Origin: Verrucomicrobiota bacterium
GTDB taxonomy: Bacteria; Chlamydiota; Chlamydiia; Chlamydiales; FEN-1388
DNA length: 11,821 bases
Assembly (NCBI GenBank): GCA_018239705.1
Contig: JAFEGS010000634.1
Location: 1 to 11,821 of the forward strand
Direction: 5' to 3'
Position 1 is the first letter of the stretch. Each line of letters begins with the position of its first letter. A model generated the notes under the pieces. That model made no database searches and was not told where the DNA came from. It was given only the letters and a program-made list of their open reading frames with translations. A program made the translations under genes and the position numbers. This document shows, one piece after another, positions 5,580-11,821 of this stretch.

Positions 5580-6806
5580 ATGAAACTTTGGACAAAAATT
5601 CTCATTTCGATCGCATGCGGCATACTCTGTGGCTTTGTCCTAGGCCCGCAAGTAGAGTATATAAAATTTATTGGAACGATCTTTGTCAATATGCTCAATA
5701 TGCTGATCGTTCCCCTTATGTTTGCTTCGATGGTCTCAGGTATTGCAAGCATTCCCGATAAGAACAAGCTAGGAAGAGTTGGCGGACGTGCCATCGTGAT
5801 GTATGTCGTCACCACATTCATGGCTATTGCCGGCGGTATTGTCTTATCGCACTGGCTGCAGCTCGGTACAGAGATGCATCTTACGCAGGCAACTACCCTC
5901 GCAGCAAAACCGCTCCCCTCGCCTACTGAGCTTTTGACCATGATCGTCCCCAAAAATCCCGTAAGCGCCTTTGCTGAAGGCAACGTGCTGCAGATCATCG
6001 TCTTTGCCCTCTTCTTTGGTATTTCGCTAAACCTTGTTGGCCAAAAGGCAAAGATTATTCAAGATGGTCTCGAAGCCATCTCTTCCGTCATGTTCCGCAT
6101 GACAGCTATTGTGATGTCCTTTTCGCCGATCGGCGTTTTTGCCTTAATGGCCTGGGCGACCGGCTCATTTGGTCTCGACGTGCTTTTGCCAGTGCTCAAA
6201 TTTTTGCTTAGCTACTGGGTAGCGTGCGCGCTTTTTGCCACCATCATCTTTACCTGCATTTTGCGCCTTCTTACAGGGCTAAGAAGCTGGCCCTTCTTTA
6301 AAAACATGGCCTCCGTTATAGCCACTGCTGCCTCCACCTGCAGTAGCTCTGCCTCTCTACCCATCACCTTGCAGACGGCCGAACAAAAACTGGGCATTTC
6401 GAAAGGCCTTGCCAGTTTTATCTTGCCGCTTGGCTGCTCACTTAACATGAATGGCTCTGCCCTCTTCCAGGCAATGAGTGCCATCTTTATCGCGCAGGCC
6501 TATGGCATTGAGCTGCAGGTTGAACATATTATAGTGCTTATCATGACCATCTTCATGGCTACTATCGGCACCGCAAATATCCCCGGCGGCGGGCTGATCA
6601 TGCTCTCGCTGGTCTTTACCTCTATTGGCATACCACTAGAGGGTGTTGCCATACTGGCAGGCATCGACCGATTAAGAGACATGGCCACCACCGTCCTTAA
6701 CATCACAGGCGATACTGTCTGCGCTGTATATGTTGCAAAGCGAGAAAATGAACTCGACGAGAGCATCTACTACAGAGAACTATCCATTACTGAACCAGCG
6801 GTATAA
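5580..6806 (+). CDS. DAACS-family sodium/proton-coupled amino acid symporter, probably for neutral substrates
   Basis: This 408-residue inner-membrane protein belongs to the GltPh/GltP dicarboxylate/amino acid:cation symporter family. Family landmarks are all in place. HP1 carries the serine-rich tip CSSSASLPIT (254-263), TM7 carries NMNGSALFQ (289-297), HP2 carries GTANIPGGG (330-338), and TM8 carries GIDRLRDMATTVLNITGD (361-378). Aligned with GltPh, TM8 matches without gaps but Thr370 replaces Arg397, the residue that binds the side-chain carboxylate of Asp/Glu. Mammalian neutral-amino-acid ASCT carriers also lack that Arg. In TM7 the usual NMDGT reads NMNGS, so Asn291 replaces Asp312 of the third sodium site. 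The other residues of that site look kept (Tyr75, Thr78, Thr79, Asn289). The start is ATG5580, with only a weak GGTGA-type ribosome binding site. It is the first gene of a two-gene operon with the MATE exporter. The family is certain; the neutral substrate is an inference. Confidence 0.92.
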   Translation: MKLWTKILISIACGILCGFVLGPQVEYIKFIGTIFVNMLNMLIVPLMFASMVSGIASIPDKNKLGRVGGRAIVMYVVTTFMAIAGGIVLSHWLQLGTEMHLTQATTLAAKPLPSPTELLTMIVPKNPVSAFAEGNVLQIIVFALFFGISLNLVGQKAKIIQDGLEAISSVMFRMTAIVMSFSPIGVFALMAWATGSFGLDVLLPVLKFLLSYWVACALFATIIFTCILRLLTGLRSWPFFKNMASVIATAASTCSSSASLPITLQTAEQKLGISKGLASFILPLGCSLNMNGSALFQAMSAIFIAQAYGIELQVEHIIVLIMTIFMATIGTANIPGGGLIMLSLVFTSIGIPLEGVAILAGIDRLRDMATTVLNITGDTVCAVYVAKRENELDESIYYRELSITEPAV

Positions 6807-6811
6807 AACCC

Positions 6812-8173
6812 ATGACAAAACCAAGCTACCAGCTCACCGACCACCCGGTCGGTAGCTTACGGGAAATCTGGACCCTTACCTTCCCACTCATGCTGACGCT
6901 ACTATCCGGTAGCCTTATGCTCTTTGTCGACAGGATCTACCTCGCAAGATATAGCCTCGATGCAATGAACGCCCTCGCTGTCGCTGCAATGAGTAACTTC
7001 ATCGTGCTCATCATACCATTTGCTATCTCTGAAATGACAGAGGGCTTTGTCGGCAGGCTCCATGGCGAAGGGCAGCTGCAAAAACTGGGAAGCCAGGCGT
7101 GGCAGCTCCTCTGGTTCTCCCTCTTCTGCCTTCCAATTTTTATCCTAACAAGCCAAACAGTCGTGCCTGCCTACTTTGGCGCGGGCTCTTTAGAGGCGCA
7201 ATACAGCGCCACCTTTTTGAACTTTGGATCGTGCTCGCTCGCCTCAATTGCCCTTATGGGATTCTTTATTGCCATAGGAAAGACCAGGCTGATCACCTTC
7301 ACTACCATCTTGGCAAACTGTGTCAATATCATCTTAGCGCCCATATTGATTTTTGGCACCCCCTTCACTCCCTCGCTTGGCATACAGGGTGCAGCTCTTG
7401 CTACGGGGCTCTCGCTTGGTTTTCAGGCGCTTTTGCTCCTCTCTGTCTTCTTGAGAAAGCGCTATCGCGACACCTATGGCACGCATCTCTTTTCGCTTGA
7501 TAAGCAGCGCCTTGTAGAGATGATCCGAGTCGGCTTTCCTTCAGGCGTGAGCAGGCTGATAGAAATAATCGCTCACTGCGTCTTTTTTTCTATTATGCGG
7601 ATGGCAGGAAAAGAGGCACTGACCTGTGTCACGACGGTGCAAAGCTTTTATATACTTACCATGTTCAGTATTGAAGCACTTTCCAAAAGTGTGACGGCAA
7701 TCCTCTCTAACCTCATTGGCGCTAATGCTGGATCGCTCATTCAAAAGGCACTTGGGGCGGGCTTCAGGCTCCACCTCATCTTCAGTGTGATTGTAACGGC
7801 CGTCGCCTGTCTAAGCATTAATTTTGCCCTTGATCACCTGCTGGCTGAGGAAGATCTGCTCCTTCTTCAAAATAGCAATTTCTTGACGTCGCTGAACATA
7901 GCAACGCTCTGGATGTGCCTCTTTTACCTCTTTGACGGTTTTGCCTGGATCATGGTGGGCTATTTGACAGCTATTAAAGACACCAAGTTTATTGCCTATG
8001 TGAGCGCCCTCACAAATTGGCTCTTCTACGTTGTCCCTCTCTATTTCCTGGTCAGCTATGCCGGTGCTGGTGGTGTGACGGGGTGGATAATGATTGCCTT
8101 TAACAGCATAGCGATGTTTGGCATCTATCTCTGGAGAGCTCGTAGACAGCTACTCCTGAGCCAGACCGCATAA
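6812..8173 (+). CDS. MATE-family multidrug/metabolite efflux transporter
   Basis: This 453-residue integral membrane protein has the length and about twelve hydrophobic segments typical of MATE exporters, which expel cationic or other small molecules using a sodium or proton gradient. The N-terminal half begins with GSLREIWTLTFPLMLTLLSG (14-33), the usual MATE TM1 context, followed by FVDRIYLARYSLDAMNALAVA (38-58). The second half repeats the fold from about residue 235 (MIRVGFPSGVSRLIE). A C-terminal basic stretch (RARRQ) ends the last helix. It starts 5 bp after the symporter stop codon with no obvious Shine-Dalgarno, so translation is probably coupled to the upstream gene. The operon ends at the long hairpin terminator beginning 31 bp downstream. 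The exported substrate cannot be predicted; polysaccharide flippases share the broader superfamily but differ in these N-terminal motifs. Confidence 0.85.
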   Translation: MTKPSYQLTDHPVGSLREIWTLTFPLMLTLLSGSLMLFVDRIYLARYSLDAMNALAVAAMSNFIVLIIPFAISEMTEGFVGRLHGEGQLQKLGSQAWQLLWFSLFCLPIFILTSQTVVPAYFGAGSLEAQYSATFLNFGSCSLASIALMGFFIAIGKTRLITFTTILANCVNIILAPILIFGTPFTPSLGIQGAALATGLSLGFQALLLLSVFLRKRYRDTYGTHLFSLDKQRLVEMIRVGFPSGVSRLIEIIAHCVFFSIMRMAGKEALTCVTTVQSFYILTMFSIEALSKSVTAILSNLIGANAGSLIQKALGAGFRLHLIFSVIVTAVACLSINFALDHLLAEEDLLLLQNSNFLTSLNIATLWMCLFYLFDGFAWIMVGYLTAIKDTKFIAYVSALTNWLFYVVPLYFLVSYAGAGGVTGWIMIAFNSIAMFGIYLWRARRQLLLSQTA

Positions 8174-8203
8174 ACAGAACCTGCCTAAATTTTAGAACAA
8201 CTC

Positions 8204-8282
8204 AACGGTAAAACGATATAACGATATGAACGATAGAAGTTGATCGTTCTTATCGTTGTATCGTTTTACCGTTAATTTTTTT
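8204..8282 (+). terminator. Very long hairpin with T-run, built from ACGAT repeats, after the MATE gene
   Basis: Arms 8204-8234 and 8243-8273 are 31 nt each and complementary at 29 positions, around an 8-nt loop. A run of seven T (8276-8282) follows. This satisfies the pattern of an intrinsic terminator for the symporter-MATE operon, but the stem is several times longer than needed. The left arm repeats an AACGAT core three times at 8-9 bp spacing, and the right arm mirrors it, which recalls the array at 5278-5474. Confidence 0.75.
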
Positions 8283-8307
8283 CCCTACCATACTGAAAGA
8301 TATAGTA

Positions 8308-8336
8308 TTGCATTTAATTCAAAAATAATATATAAT
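8308..8336 (+). promoter_or_regulatory. Near-consensus sigma70 promoter of the methyltransferase gene
   Basis: TTGCAT (8308-8313) and a perfect TATAAT (8331-8336) are 17 nt apart in A+T-rich DNA. Transcription would start near 8343, about 32 nt before the preferred start codon. The position directly after the upstream terminator fits an independent transcription unit. Confidence 0.65.
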
Positions 8337-8374
8337 ATTTTTAGTTAGTGTTAAATAATAATATGAGGCATAAG

Positions 8375-9133
8375 ATGAATCCTTTAGAGAAAGGTGTACA
8401 TTTCGGTGATCGTGTAGATGCGTATGTAGAGGGCCGCAAGGGCTATCCTAAAGAAATGTTTGATTTTTTAGCGGCGAAGGTCCCTGCTTGCAGCGAAAAA
8501 TCAGCGCTGGATCTGGGCTGCGGTACAGGAGAGTTCTCGACCAAACCACTCATCGAACTATTTCATAGTGTCCACGCATGTGATGTAGATGAGAGGATGT
8601 TAGCGAAAGCATTAAAAAAACTAAATGGAGTACCGCTCGTTCGTAGTAGTGCAGAGGAGCTTCCCTATCGGGATGGCCAATTTGGAGTCATCACTATGTT
8701 TACATCCTTCCACTGGTTTTGTAATGACCAGGCAGTGTGTCAGATTTCTCGAACGCTAGAGGATAATGGTTATGTCTTCCTATCTGCAGGTGGAGGAGGA
8801 CGACCCCTGAAAAACAAAGTCCAGGAAATCCTCGAAAATGTCATCGGTCGAAAGATTATCGATCCTAAAGAAGAGTATGACCCTGAAGGTATGCTCGCCA
8901 AGCACAACTTTAAGACCATCGCTAAAGCAGAATTTAAGGCTGTAGAATACTACACGGCAGATGAGGCTCTCAAAAGATGTCAATCAAGTAGTACCTGGAA
9001 TGATGTGGTAGCCGAGAACAAGGAAGAAGAAGCTTGCGGCAAACTACGCGACTTTTTCACCAAGTATATTGAGGACAATGGCCCTATCGCTCAAGAGACC
9101 AAAAAACGTGTGCTTCTGATGCAAAAAAACTAG
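8375..9133 (+). CDS. Class I SAM-dependent methyltransferase (Methyltransf_11-like)
   Basis: This 252-residue cytoplasmic protein has the Rossmann SAM-binding motif I SALDLGCGTGEFS (43-55), an acidic residue at the end of strand 2 (ACDVDERML, Asp70) that should bind the ribose, and motif II/III around AEELPYRDGQFGVIT (93-107). SFHWF (111-115) follows, as in the trans-aconitate/UbiE-like group. The opening FGDRVDAYVEGRKGYP (10-25) is also typical of that group. I prefer ATG8375 because GAGG (8365-8368) lies 6 nt upstream. An in-frame GTG at 8348 and an ATG at 8363 would add 9 or 4 residues without a better ribosome binding site. It is transcribed alone from the promoter at 8308-8336. The methyl acceptor cannot be read from the sequence: small carboxylic acids, quinones and lipids are all methylated by relatives. 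Confidence 0.85.
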   Translation: MNPLEKGVHFGDRVDAYVEGRKGYPKEMFDFLAAKVPACSEKSALDLGCGTGEFSTKPLIELFHSVHACDVDERMLAKALKKLNGVPLVRSSAEELPYRDGQFGVITMFTSFHWFCNDQAVCQISRTLEDNGYVFLSAGGGGRPLKNKVQEILENVIGRKIIDPKEEYDPEGMLAKHNFKTIAKAEFKAVEYYTADEALKRCQSSSTWNDVVAENKEEEACGKLRDFFTKYIEDNGPIAQETKKRVLLMQKN

Positions 9134-9156
9134 CCCAACTTTAGAATGGCAAATAT

Positions 9157-9174
9157 AATATAAAATTTTATATT
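9157..9174. repeat. 18-bp perfect A/T palindrome overlapping a TTGACA element
   Basis: AATATAAAATTTTATATT is fully self-complementary and overlaps the first two bases of the perfect -35 box at 9173-9178. It could be an operator for the small downstream gene or a weak stem ending the methyltransferase transcript. A/T-only palindromes of this length also arise by chance in such DNA. Confidence 0.35.
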
Positions 9175-9200
9175 GACAAATCTTTACTAGTATGTAATAG
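9173..9200 (+). promoter_or_regulatory. Candidate promoter of the small basic protein gene
   Basis: A perfect TTGACA (9173-9178) is followed after 16 nt by TAATAG (9195-9200), a poor -10. The leader would be about 70 nt. The strong -35 makes a promoter likely, but the -10 position is uncertain. Confidence 0.42.
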
Positions 9201-9275
9201 GTAAAAGTAACAGCTCATTTCTTTATAGAAGTGATCAGTTATTGATACTTTAACATTTATAGAAGGAAAGTTATC

Positions 9276-9389
9276 ATGCAAAAGAAACAACCAACAAAAA
9301 AAAGAAGCACAACAAAAACTGAACAGCGCCAACCACATTCATCATGGACAACACAGTCTTCAAAAACATCGAGCAAAAAGAGCAAATAA
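9276..9389 (+). CDS. Small, highly basic 37-residue protein of unknown function
   Basis: The product starts MQKKQPTKKRSTTKTEQRQP and ends SSKTSSKKSK. It has nine Lys and two Arg against one Glu, is rich in Ser, Thr and Gln, and has only one strongly hydrophobic residue (Trp24). It is therefore probably disordered and nucleic-acid- or membrane-surface-binding. AAGGA (9263-9267) lies 8 nt before the ATG, a strong-looking candidate promoter lies upstream, and a perfect terminator begins 9 bp after the stop codon. Those three signals together argue for a real, independently transcribed gene despite its size. Composition is reminiscent of histone-like tails, but I see no alignment to any known histone-like protein and do not claim one. 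A small regulatory RNA that happens to be open is the alternative. Confidence 0.55.
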   Translation: MQKKQPTKKRSTTKTEQRQPHSSWTTQSSKTSSKKSK

Positions 9390-9397
9390 GCTCAACT

Positions 9398-9436
9398 CAG
9401 ATACCCCTTAAGAAGGGGTATCTGTTTATTTTTTCT
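9398..9436 (+). terminator. Intrinsic terminator of the small basic protein gene
   Basis: CAGATACCCCTT (9398-9409) and AAGGGGTATCTG (9413-9424) form a perfect 12-bp stem with a 3-nt loop, followed by TTTATTTTTT. The T-tract overlaps the last codon and stop of the convergent minus-strand gene. No matching T-run exists on the other strand, so it acts mainly rightward. Confidence 0.88.
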
Positions 9437-10631
9437 GATCCAGGTTAGTAAAATTCTTAAAAATCCTTAAACTCAAATCAAAAGATTCTTTATATCCAAA
9501 CAGGTTTGTATTTGGCTGAAACAGATTGAACAGGTAACGAAAGTCGTTCATACATTTTGCAAACGACTCGAGATCAGCCAGACATTTCTCACACATTTTT
9601 TTCAGCAGTTCCATGTTCTCAGGAGTGATCTGTTTTACAATCGCAGGAAAGCTCGTTTTTGACTTTGCAGCAGCTATAATAGTTTTATTGCAGCTGCTCT
9701 CTATAGCCTGCAGGTCAATCTGCCCTTTCTCCGCCCCCCCTTCCTGAGAAGCATTGAGTTTGACAAATTCATCTTGCAGCTTTCCAAGCTTTGCAAGCTG
9801 GTATACTTTCTGGATAGACTCTATCTGCAGCGCCTTAAGGTTTTTACAGCACTCAATACAGACCTGTATAAGGACAGCACCCTTGTCTTCATCTCTTAAA
9901 GAGAGAAGCTTTTCGCGAAACAGCTCGACCTTCCCGCATTCATACTGAATGGTGGCTCGTTTAAAAATGTCTGTTTTCATCCTTGCCAAATGCAAAACAG
10001 CCTTATTTGTAAACACTTCAAGAGGATCTGATAATTCCTTTTCCTGACTGTAGAGCACCCTGGCAATAAGAGAGGAGTCGTCTACATCGGTTATTTGCCT
10101 AAGATACTCCTCCTTGAGCCGAGCGATGTTACCATTTTCCGATAAACACTGATTGAGCAGCACAATCAGCCAACGATCTTTTGTAAACTCACCATCTGTT
10201 TTAAGCGTAATCTCACCAAAATAGCTCTTCCCAAAACGAGCCAGCAGCTCTTCATGAAGAAGCTTTTGTTCCAGCAGGAGCATCATAGTAGTTTTTTGCT
10301 TTGCATAATCTGTTGGCTGCTCCTTTTTTAAAGCAGTTTTTGAACAGACAAATATTTTTTTTGCTTCATTCAGTCTTTCACGATGCGCCTTATTGTATCC
10401 CTCTTCGCTTTCTCTTAAAAAATTGAGATAAATTCCCTTCACCATGCTATTGCTCTTGGACAATGCCCCACAGATAGTCATAAAGAAATTTGAATTAGCT
10501 TCCGTCAGCTTGATTAGATCGTCGACTATTTGTATAGGAACGCTCAGCCTGCTGTCAAAAGAGGTGGGATGAAGCGTTAGTTGGGACTGAGATAATGGAA
10601 TGTTGCTGTTAGATCTATGTAAGAAGCTCAT
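9426..10631 (-). CDS. Unrecognised 401-residue soluble helical protein
   Basis: I do not recognise this protein. It has a Ser/Thr/Pro-rich, probably disordered N-terminus (first 30 residues, MSFLHRSNSNIPLSQSQLTL and onwards), then an almost entirely alpha-helical body rich in Lys, Glu and Leu up to a C-terminus ending DQKK. There is no signal peptide, membrane segment or enzymatic signature. About a dozen Cys residues are scattered through it, with a CIECC cluster at about 260 and CEKC at about 350, but without the spacing of a metal site. The start is supported by GAGG 6 nt upstream of ATG10631. A Ser-rich N-terminus and lack of family are common among type III-secreted proteins of intracellular bacteria, which is an inference only. 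It is transcribed alone, divergently from the priA-linked gene, and its 3' end overlaps the T-tract of the convergent small gene's terminator. Confidence 0.75.
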   Translation of the reverse strand: MSFLHRSNSNIPLSQSQLTLHPTSFDSRLSVPIQIVDDLIKLTEANSNFFMTICGALSKSNSMVKGIYLNFLRESEEGYNKAHRERLNEAKKIFVCSKTALKKEQPTDYAKQKTTMMLLLEQKLLHEELLARFGKSYFGEITLKTDGEFTKDRWLIVLLNQCLSENGNIARLKEEYLRQITDVDDSSLIARVLYSQEKELSDPLEVFTNKAVLHLARMKTDIFKRATIQYECGKVELFREKLLSLRDEDKGAVLIQVCIECCKNLKALQIESIQKVYQLAKLGKLQDEFVKLNASQEGGAEKGQIDLQAIESSCNKTIIAAAKSKTSFPAIVKQITPENMELLKKMCEKCLADLESFAKCMNDFRYLFNLFQPNTNLFGYKESFDLSLRIFKNFTNLDQKK

Positions 10632-10663
10632 TTCTTGCCTCGCCTGTGGATAGTTTTAGAACA

Positions 10664-10693
10664 ATTAACCCCAAAGCTTGAATTTTTTGCCAA
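10664..10693 (-). promoter_or_regulatory. Candidate promoter of the 401-residue protein gene
   Basis: On the minus strand TTGGCA (10688-10693) and GTTAAT (10664-10669) are 18 nt apart. Transcription would start about 25 nt before the ATG at 10631. The match is moderate (four to five of six in each hexamer). Confidence 0.35.
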
Positions 10694-10717
10694 TAGTTTC
10701 TTGCAATCTGCTATACT
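10687..10717 (+). promoter_or_regulatory. Candidate promoter of the priA-linked operon, giving almost no leader
   Basis: TTGCCA (10687-10692) and TATACT (10712-10717) are 19 nt apart, longer than ideal. If this -10 is used, transcription starts near 10724, only about 3 nt before ATG10727. The mRNA would be nearly leaderless, or the true start would be the ATG at 10739. It overlaps the divergent promoter at 10664-10693. Confidence 0.4.
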
Positions 10718-10726
10718 GAAGAGAAA

Positions 10727-11578
10727 ATGAGTTACAGCATGTCATATGACGCCCTCTTAGAGCAAACAGAGCTTCTTGTCTCAACGCTACTCCTCCACTG
10801 CTACGAGCATCTAGATGCTCCCTCGGTAGCATATGGCAAAAGAGCCCCAAGAGCTGAGCCGCCTGCTGTACAAGAAAAGCCGCAGCCTCAAAAACCGGCA
10901 GTAGTGAACGTGAAAGTCCCGCCCAAAAAGCAAGCTCCGGCGGTAGCCGTGGCGGCGACTGTGGTAGAGAGCAAAAAGCCGCAGCAGCAACCGCTGCCTG
11001 CAGCCTCTTCTGCGTGCGCACCATATATCCAGACGCTCTCCAAGGCACTCCCAAAACCGGAGCAGCCTCATTTTAGCGACCTTATTGCAAAAATTGCCCA
11101 GTTCAGCGGCATCCCCATCTGCCAGGAGCTCCCCTCCGACACATGCGTAGAAGAGTCGCTCACCTGGAAGAAGGAGTACCCACAATGTGCTATTGTCTCC
11201 TTTTTTGCCAAAGGCTCTCAAGAAGAGGCCTTCCTCCAAAAAGTATCTCAAGCAATAGCGTCGAGGTTGGGTATCGGAGCTGCTCTTTTCAGCGCGCCCT
11301 CGCAGGAAACAGCCGCTTCCCTCGCCTGCTACGCCTCTAGCGGCATTCTAAAAGCCATCTGCGTTGCCTGCGACCTTCCCCACCAGCACAAGGTACATGA
11401 GTGGTTTAGCCTCTTTCCCTCCCTTGAAGAGGCAAGTGAACAGCAAGAGATGCATCCCCTCGTGCTGAAGAAAAGGCTCTTTTCTACACCGCTCTATCAG
11501 CTGACCCTGCCTCCTGACTTTGAGCAGGCAGTAGATTTTAAAACCGCCCTTTGGAAGGCACTGCGCGACACTCTATGA
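10727..11578 (+). CDS. Uncharacterised protein with Pro/Ala/Gln-rich linker, overlapping priA
   Basis: The 283-residue protein has three parts. A short N-terminal helical segment (MSYSMSYDALLEQTELLVST, about 1-35) is followed by a low-complexity linker (about 38-115) dominated by Pro, Ala, Lys and Gln, with stretches such as PPAVQEKPQPQKPAVV and KKPQQQPLPAAS. A compact alpha/beta-looking C-terminal domain (about 116-283) follows, with hydrophobic strands such as CAIVSFFAKG (155-164) and ILKAICVACDLPHQ (207-220). I recognise no family. Its TGA overlaps the priA ATG as ATGA, so the two are translationally coupled, which hints at a role in replication or restart or simply an operon habit. Nearby GAAGAG is a weak ribosome binding site. 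ATG10739 is an alternative start four codons later. Confidence 0.75.
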   Translation: MSYSMSYDALLEQTELLVSTLLLHCYEHLDAPSVAYGKRAPRAEPPAVQEKPQPQKPAVVNVKVPPKKQAPAVAVAATVVESKKPQQQPLPAASSACAPYIQTLSKALPKPEQPHFSDLIAKIAQFSGIPICQELPSDTCVEESLTWKKEYPQCAIVSFFAKGSQEEAFLQKVSQAIASRLGIGAALFSAPSQETAASLACYASSGILKAICVACDLPHQHKVHEWFSLFPSLEEASEQQEMHPLVLKKRLFSTPLYQLTLPPDFEQAVDFKTALWKALRDTL

Positions 11579-11821
11579 ACCCCCTTTTCGCCTCTGTCAT
11601 TCTTGAAGCCTCTCCACTCAAATCGCTCGACTACCTTATCCCGGCAGAGCTTTACGGCATACAGAGGGGTAGCTGTGTAGAAGTCCCTTTGAGAAACCGC
11701 CTGCAAAGGGGATTTGTCATCGAGGTCAAAGACAAAAGCTCAGTCCGAGGCGTTCGATCCATCTCTCGCTGTATAAGCAGCGGACCTGTAGTCACGGAAG
11801 ATCTCTTTGAGCTGGCTCTCT
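11575..11821 (+). CDS. priA: Primosomal protein N' (PriA helicase), N-terminal part; runs off the right edge
   Basis: PriA is the 3'-to-5' DNA helicase that recognises stalled forks and reloads the replisome. The 82 residues visible match the N-terminal 3'-DNA-binding domain. ASVILEASPLKSLDYLIP (6-23) corresponds to the usual V-x-L-x-x-PLxxxFDYLVP pattern. A strand/turn with IQRGSCVEVPLRNRLQRGFV (29-48) follows, where the family has a basic G-x-x-V-x-VPFGxRxxxGxV motif. The start codon overlaps the stop of the preceding gene (ATGA, 11575-11578), supporting both the start and co-translation. The helicase domain lies beyond the window. Confidence 0.85.
   Translation, partial: MNPLFASVILEASPLKSLDYLIPAELYGIQRGSCVEVPLRNRLQRGFVIEVKDKSSVRGVRSISRCISSGPVVTEDLFELAL

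Noticed and set aside
5504..5998. Minus-strand ORF of 164 codons opposite the symporter gene
   Set aside because: It is a shadow of the well-supported symporter frame, with no family resemblance and no start signals.
5205..8282. Insertion sequence or transposon remnant around the inverted repeats
   Set aside because: No transposase fragment, no target-site duplication and no terminal-repeat pair flanking a coding unit can be seen.
8348..8374. Upstream GTG or ATG8363 start for the methyltransferase
   Set aside because: The extra residues come from the A+T-rich leader, and GAGG at 8365-8368 is correctly spaced only for ATG8375.
10665..11251. Two minus-strand ORFs opposite the priA-linked gene
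   Set aside because: They are Ala/Leu/Arg-rich shadows caused by the Pro/Ala/Gln-rich linker on the plus strand; the plus frame is supported by the ATGA overlap with priA.

Overview
The window looks like chromosomal DNA from an intracellular bacterium that lives in eukaryotic hosts. My best inference is an amoeba-associated (environmental) member of the Chlamydiota, but no taxonomic marker gene is present, so this is not proven. The pointers are a eukaryotic-type USP deubiquitinase, an adjacent divergent ankyrin-repeat protein, an amino-acid symporter, and proteins with no recognisable family. They sit among core genes: the 5' end of prfC on the left (minus strand) and the 5' end of priA on the right (plus strand).

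Layout. 1-264 (minus): prfC N-terminus with a good promoter behind it. 265-681: AT-rich gap, possibly with decayed coding sequence. 682-2691 (plus): USP deubiquitinase, then a divergent ankyrin-repeat protein whose ribosome binding site lies partly in a perfect hairpin. 2692-2739: a GC-rich array of 6-bp units between convergent genes. 5204-2740 (minus): a two-gene operon for exported beta-propeller proteins, a PD40/TolB-like one starting at TTG and then a kelch-like one. 5205-5579: a divergent intergenic region filled by about twenty degenerate 9-bp units in opposite orientations, giving a perfect 28-bp inverted repeat between the two promoters. 5580-8173 (plus): a DAACS-family symporter and a MATE exporter, 5 bp apart, ending in a very long hairpin with a T-run. 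8375-9133 (plus): a class I SAM methyltransferase with its own near-consensus promoter. 9276-9389 (plus): a 37-residue, very basic protein with its own terminator. 10631-9426 (minus): a 401-residue helical protein of unknown family. 10727-11821 (plus): a protein with a Pro/Ala/Gln-rich linker, overlapping priA by 4 bp.

How the genes may work together. The DUB and ankyrin genes form a plausible host-manipulation pair; the DUB keeps every catalytic motif. The two beta-propeller proteins are a translationally close exported pair. The symporter and exporter form a membrane transport operon. The symporter has Thr where dicarboxylate transporters have the Arg that binds the substrate side-chain carboxylate, which argues for neutral amino acids.

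The least explained signal is the intergenic DNA. Three gaps each hold a hairpin built from short degenerate repeat units (6 bp at 2693-2730, 9 bp at 5278-5474, 8-9 bp at 8204-8273). Their sequences are unrelated but their design is the same, and they occur in convergent, divergent and tandem gene contexts. Simple terminator function therefore cannot explain all three.
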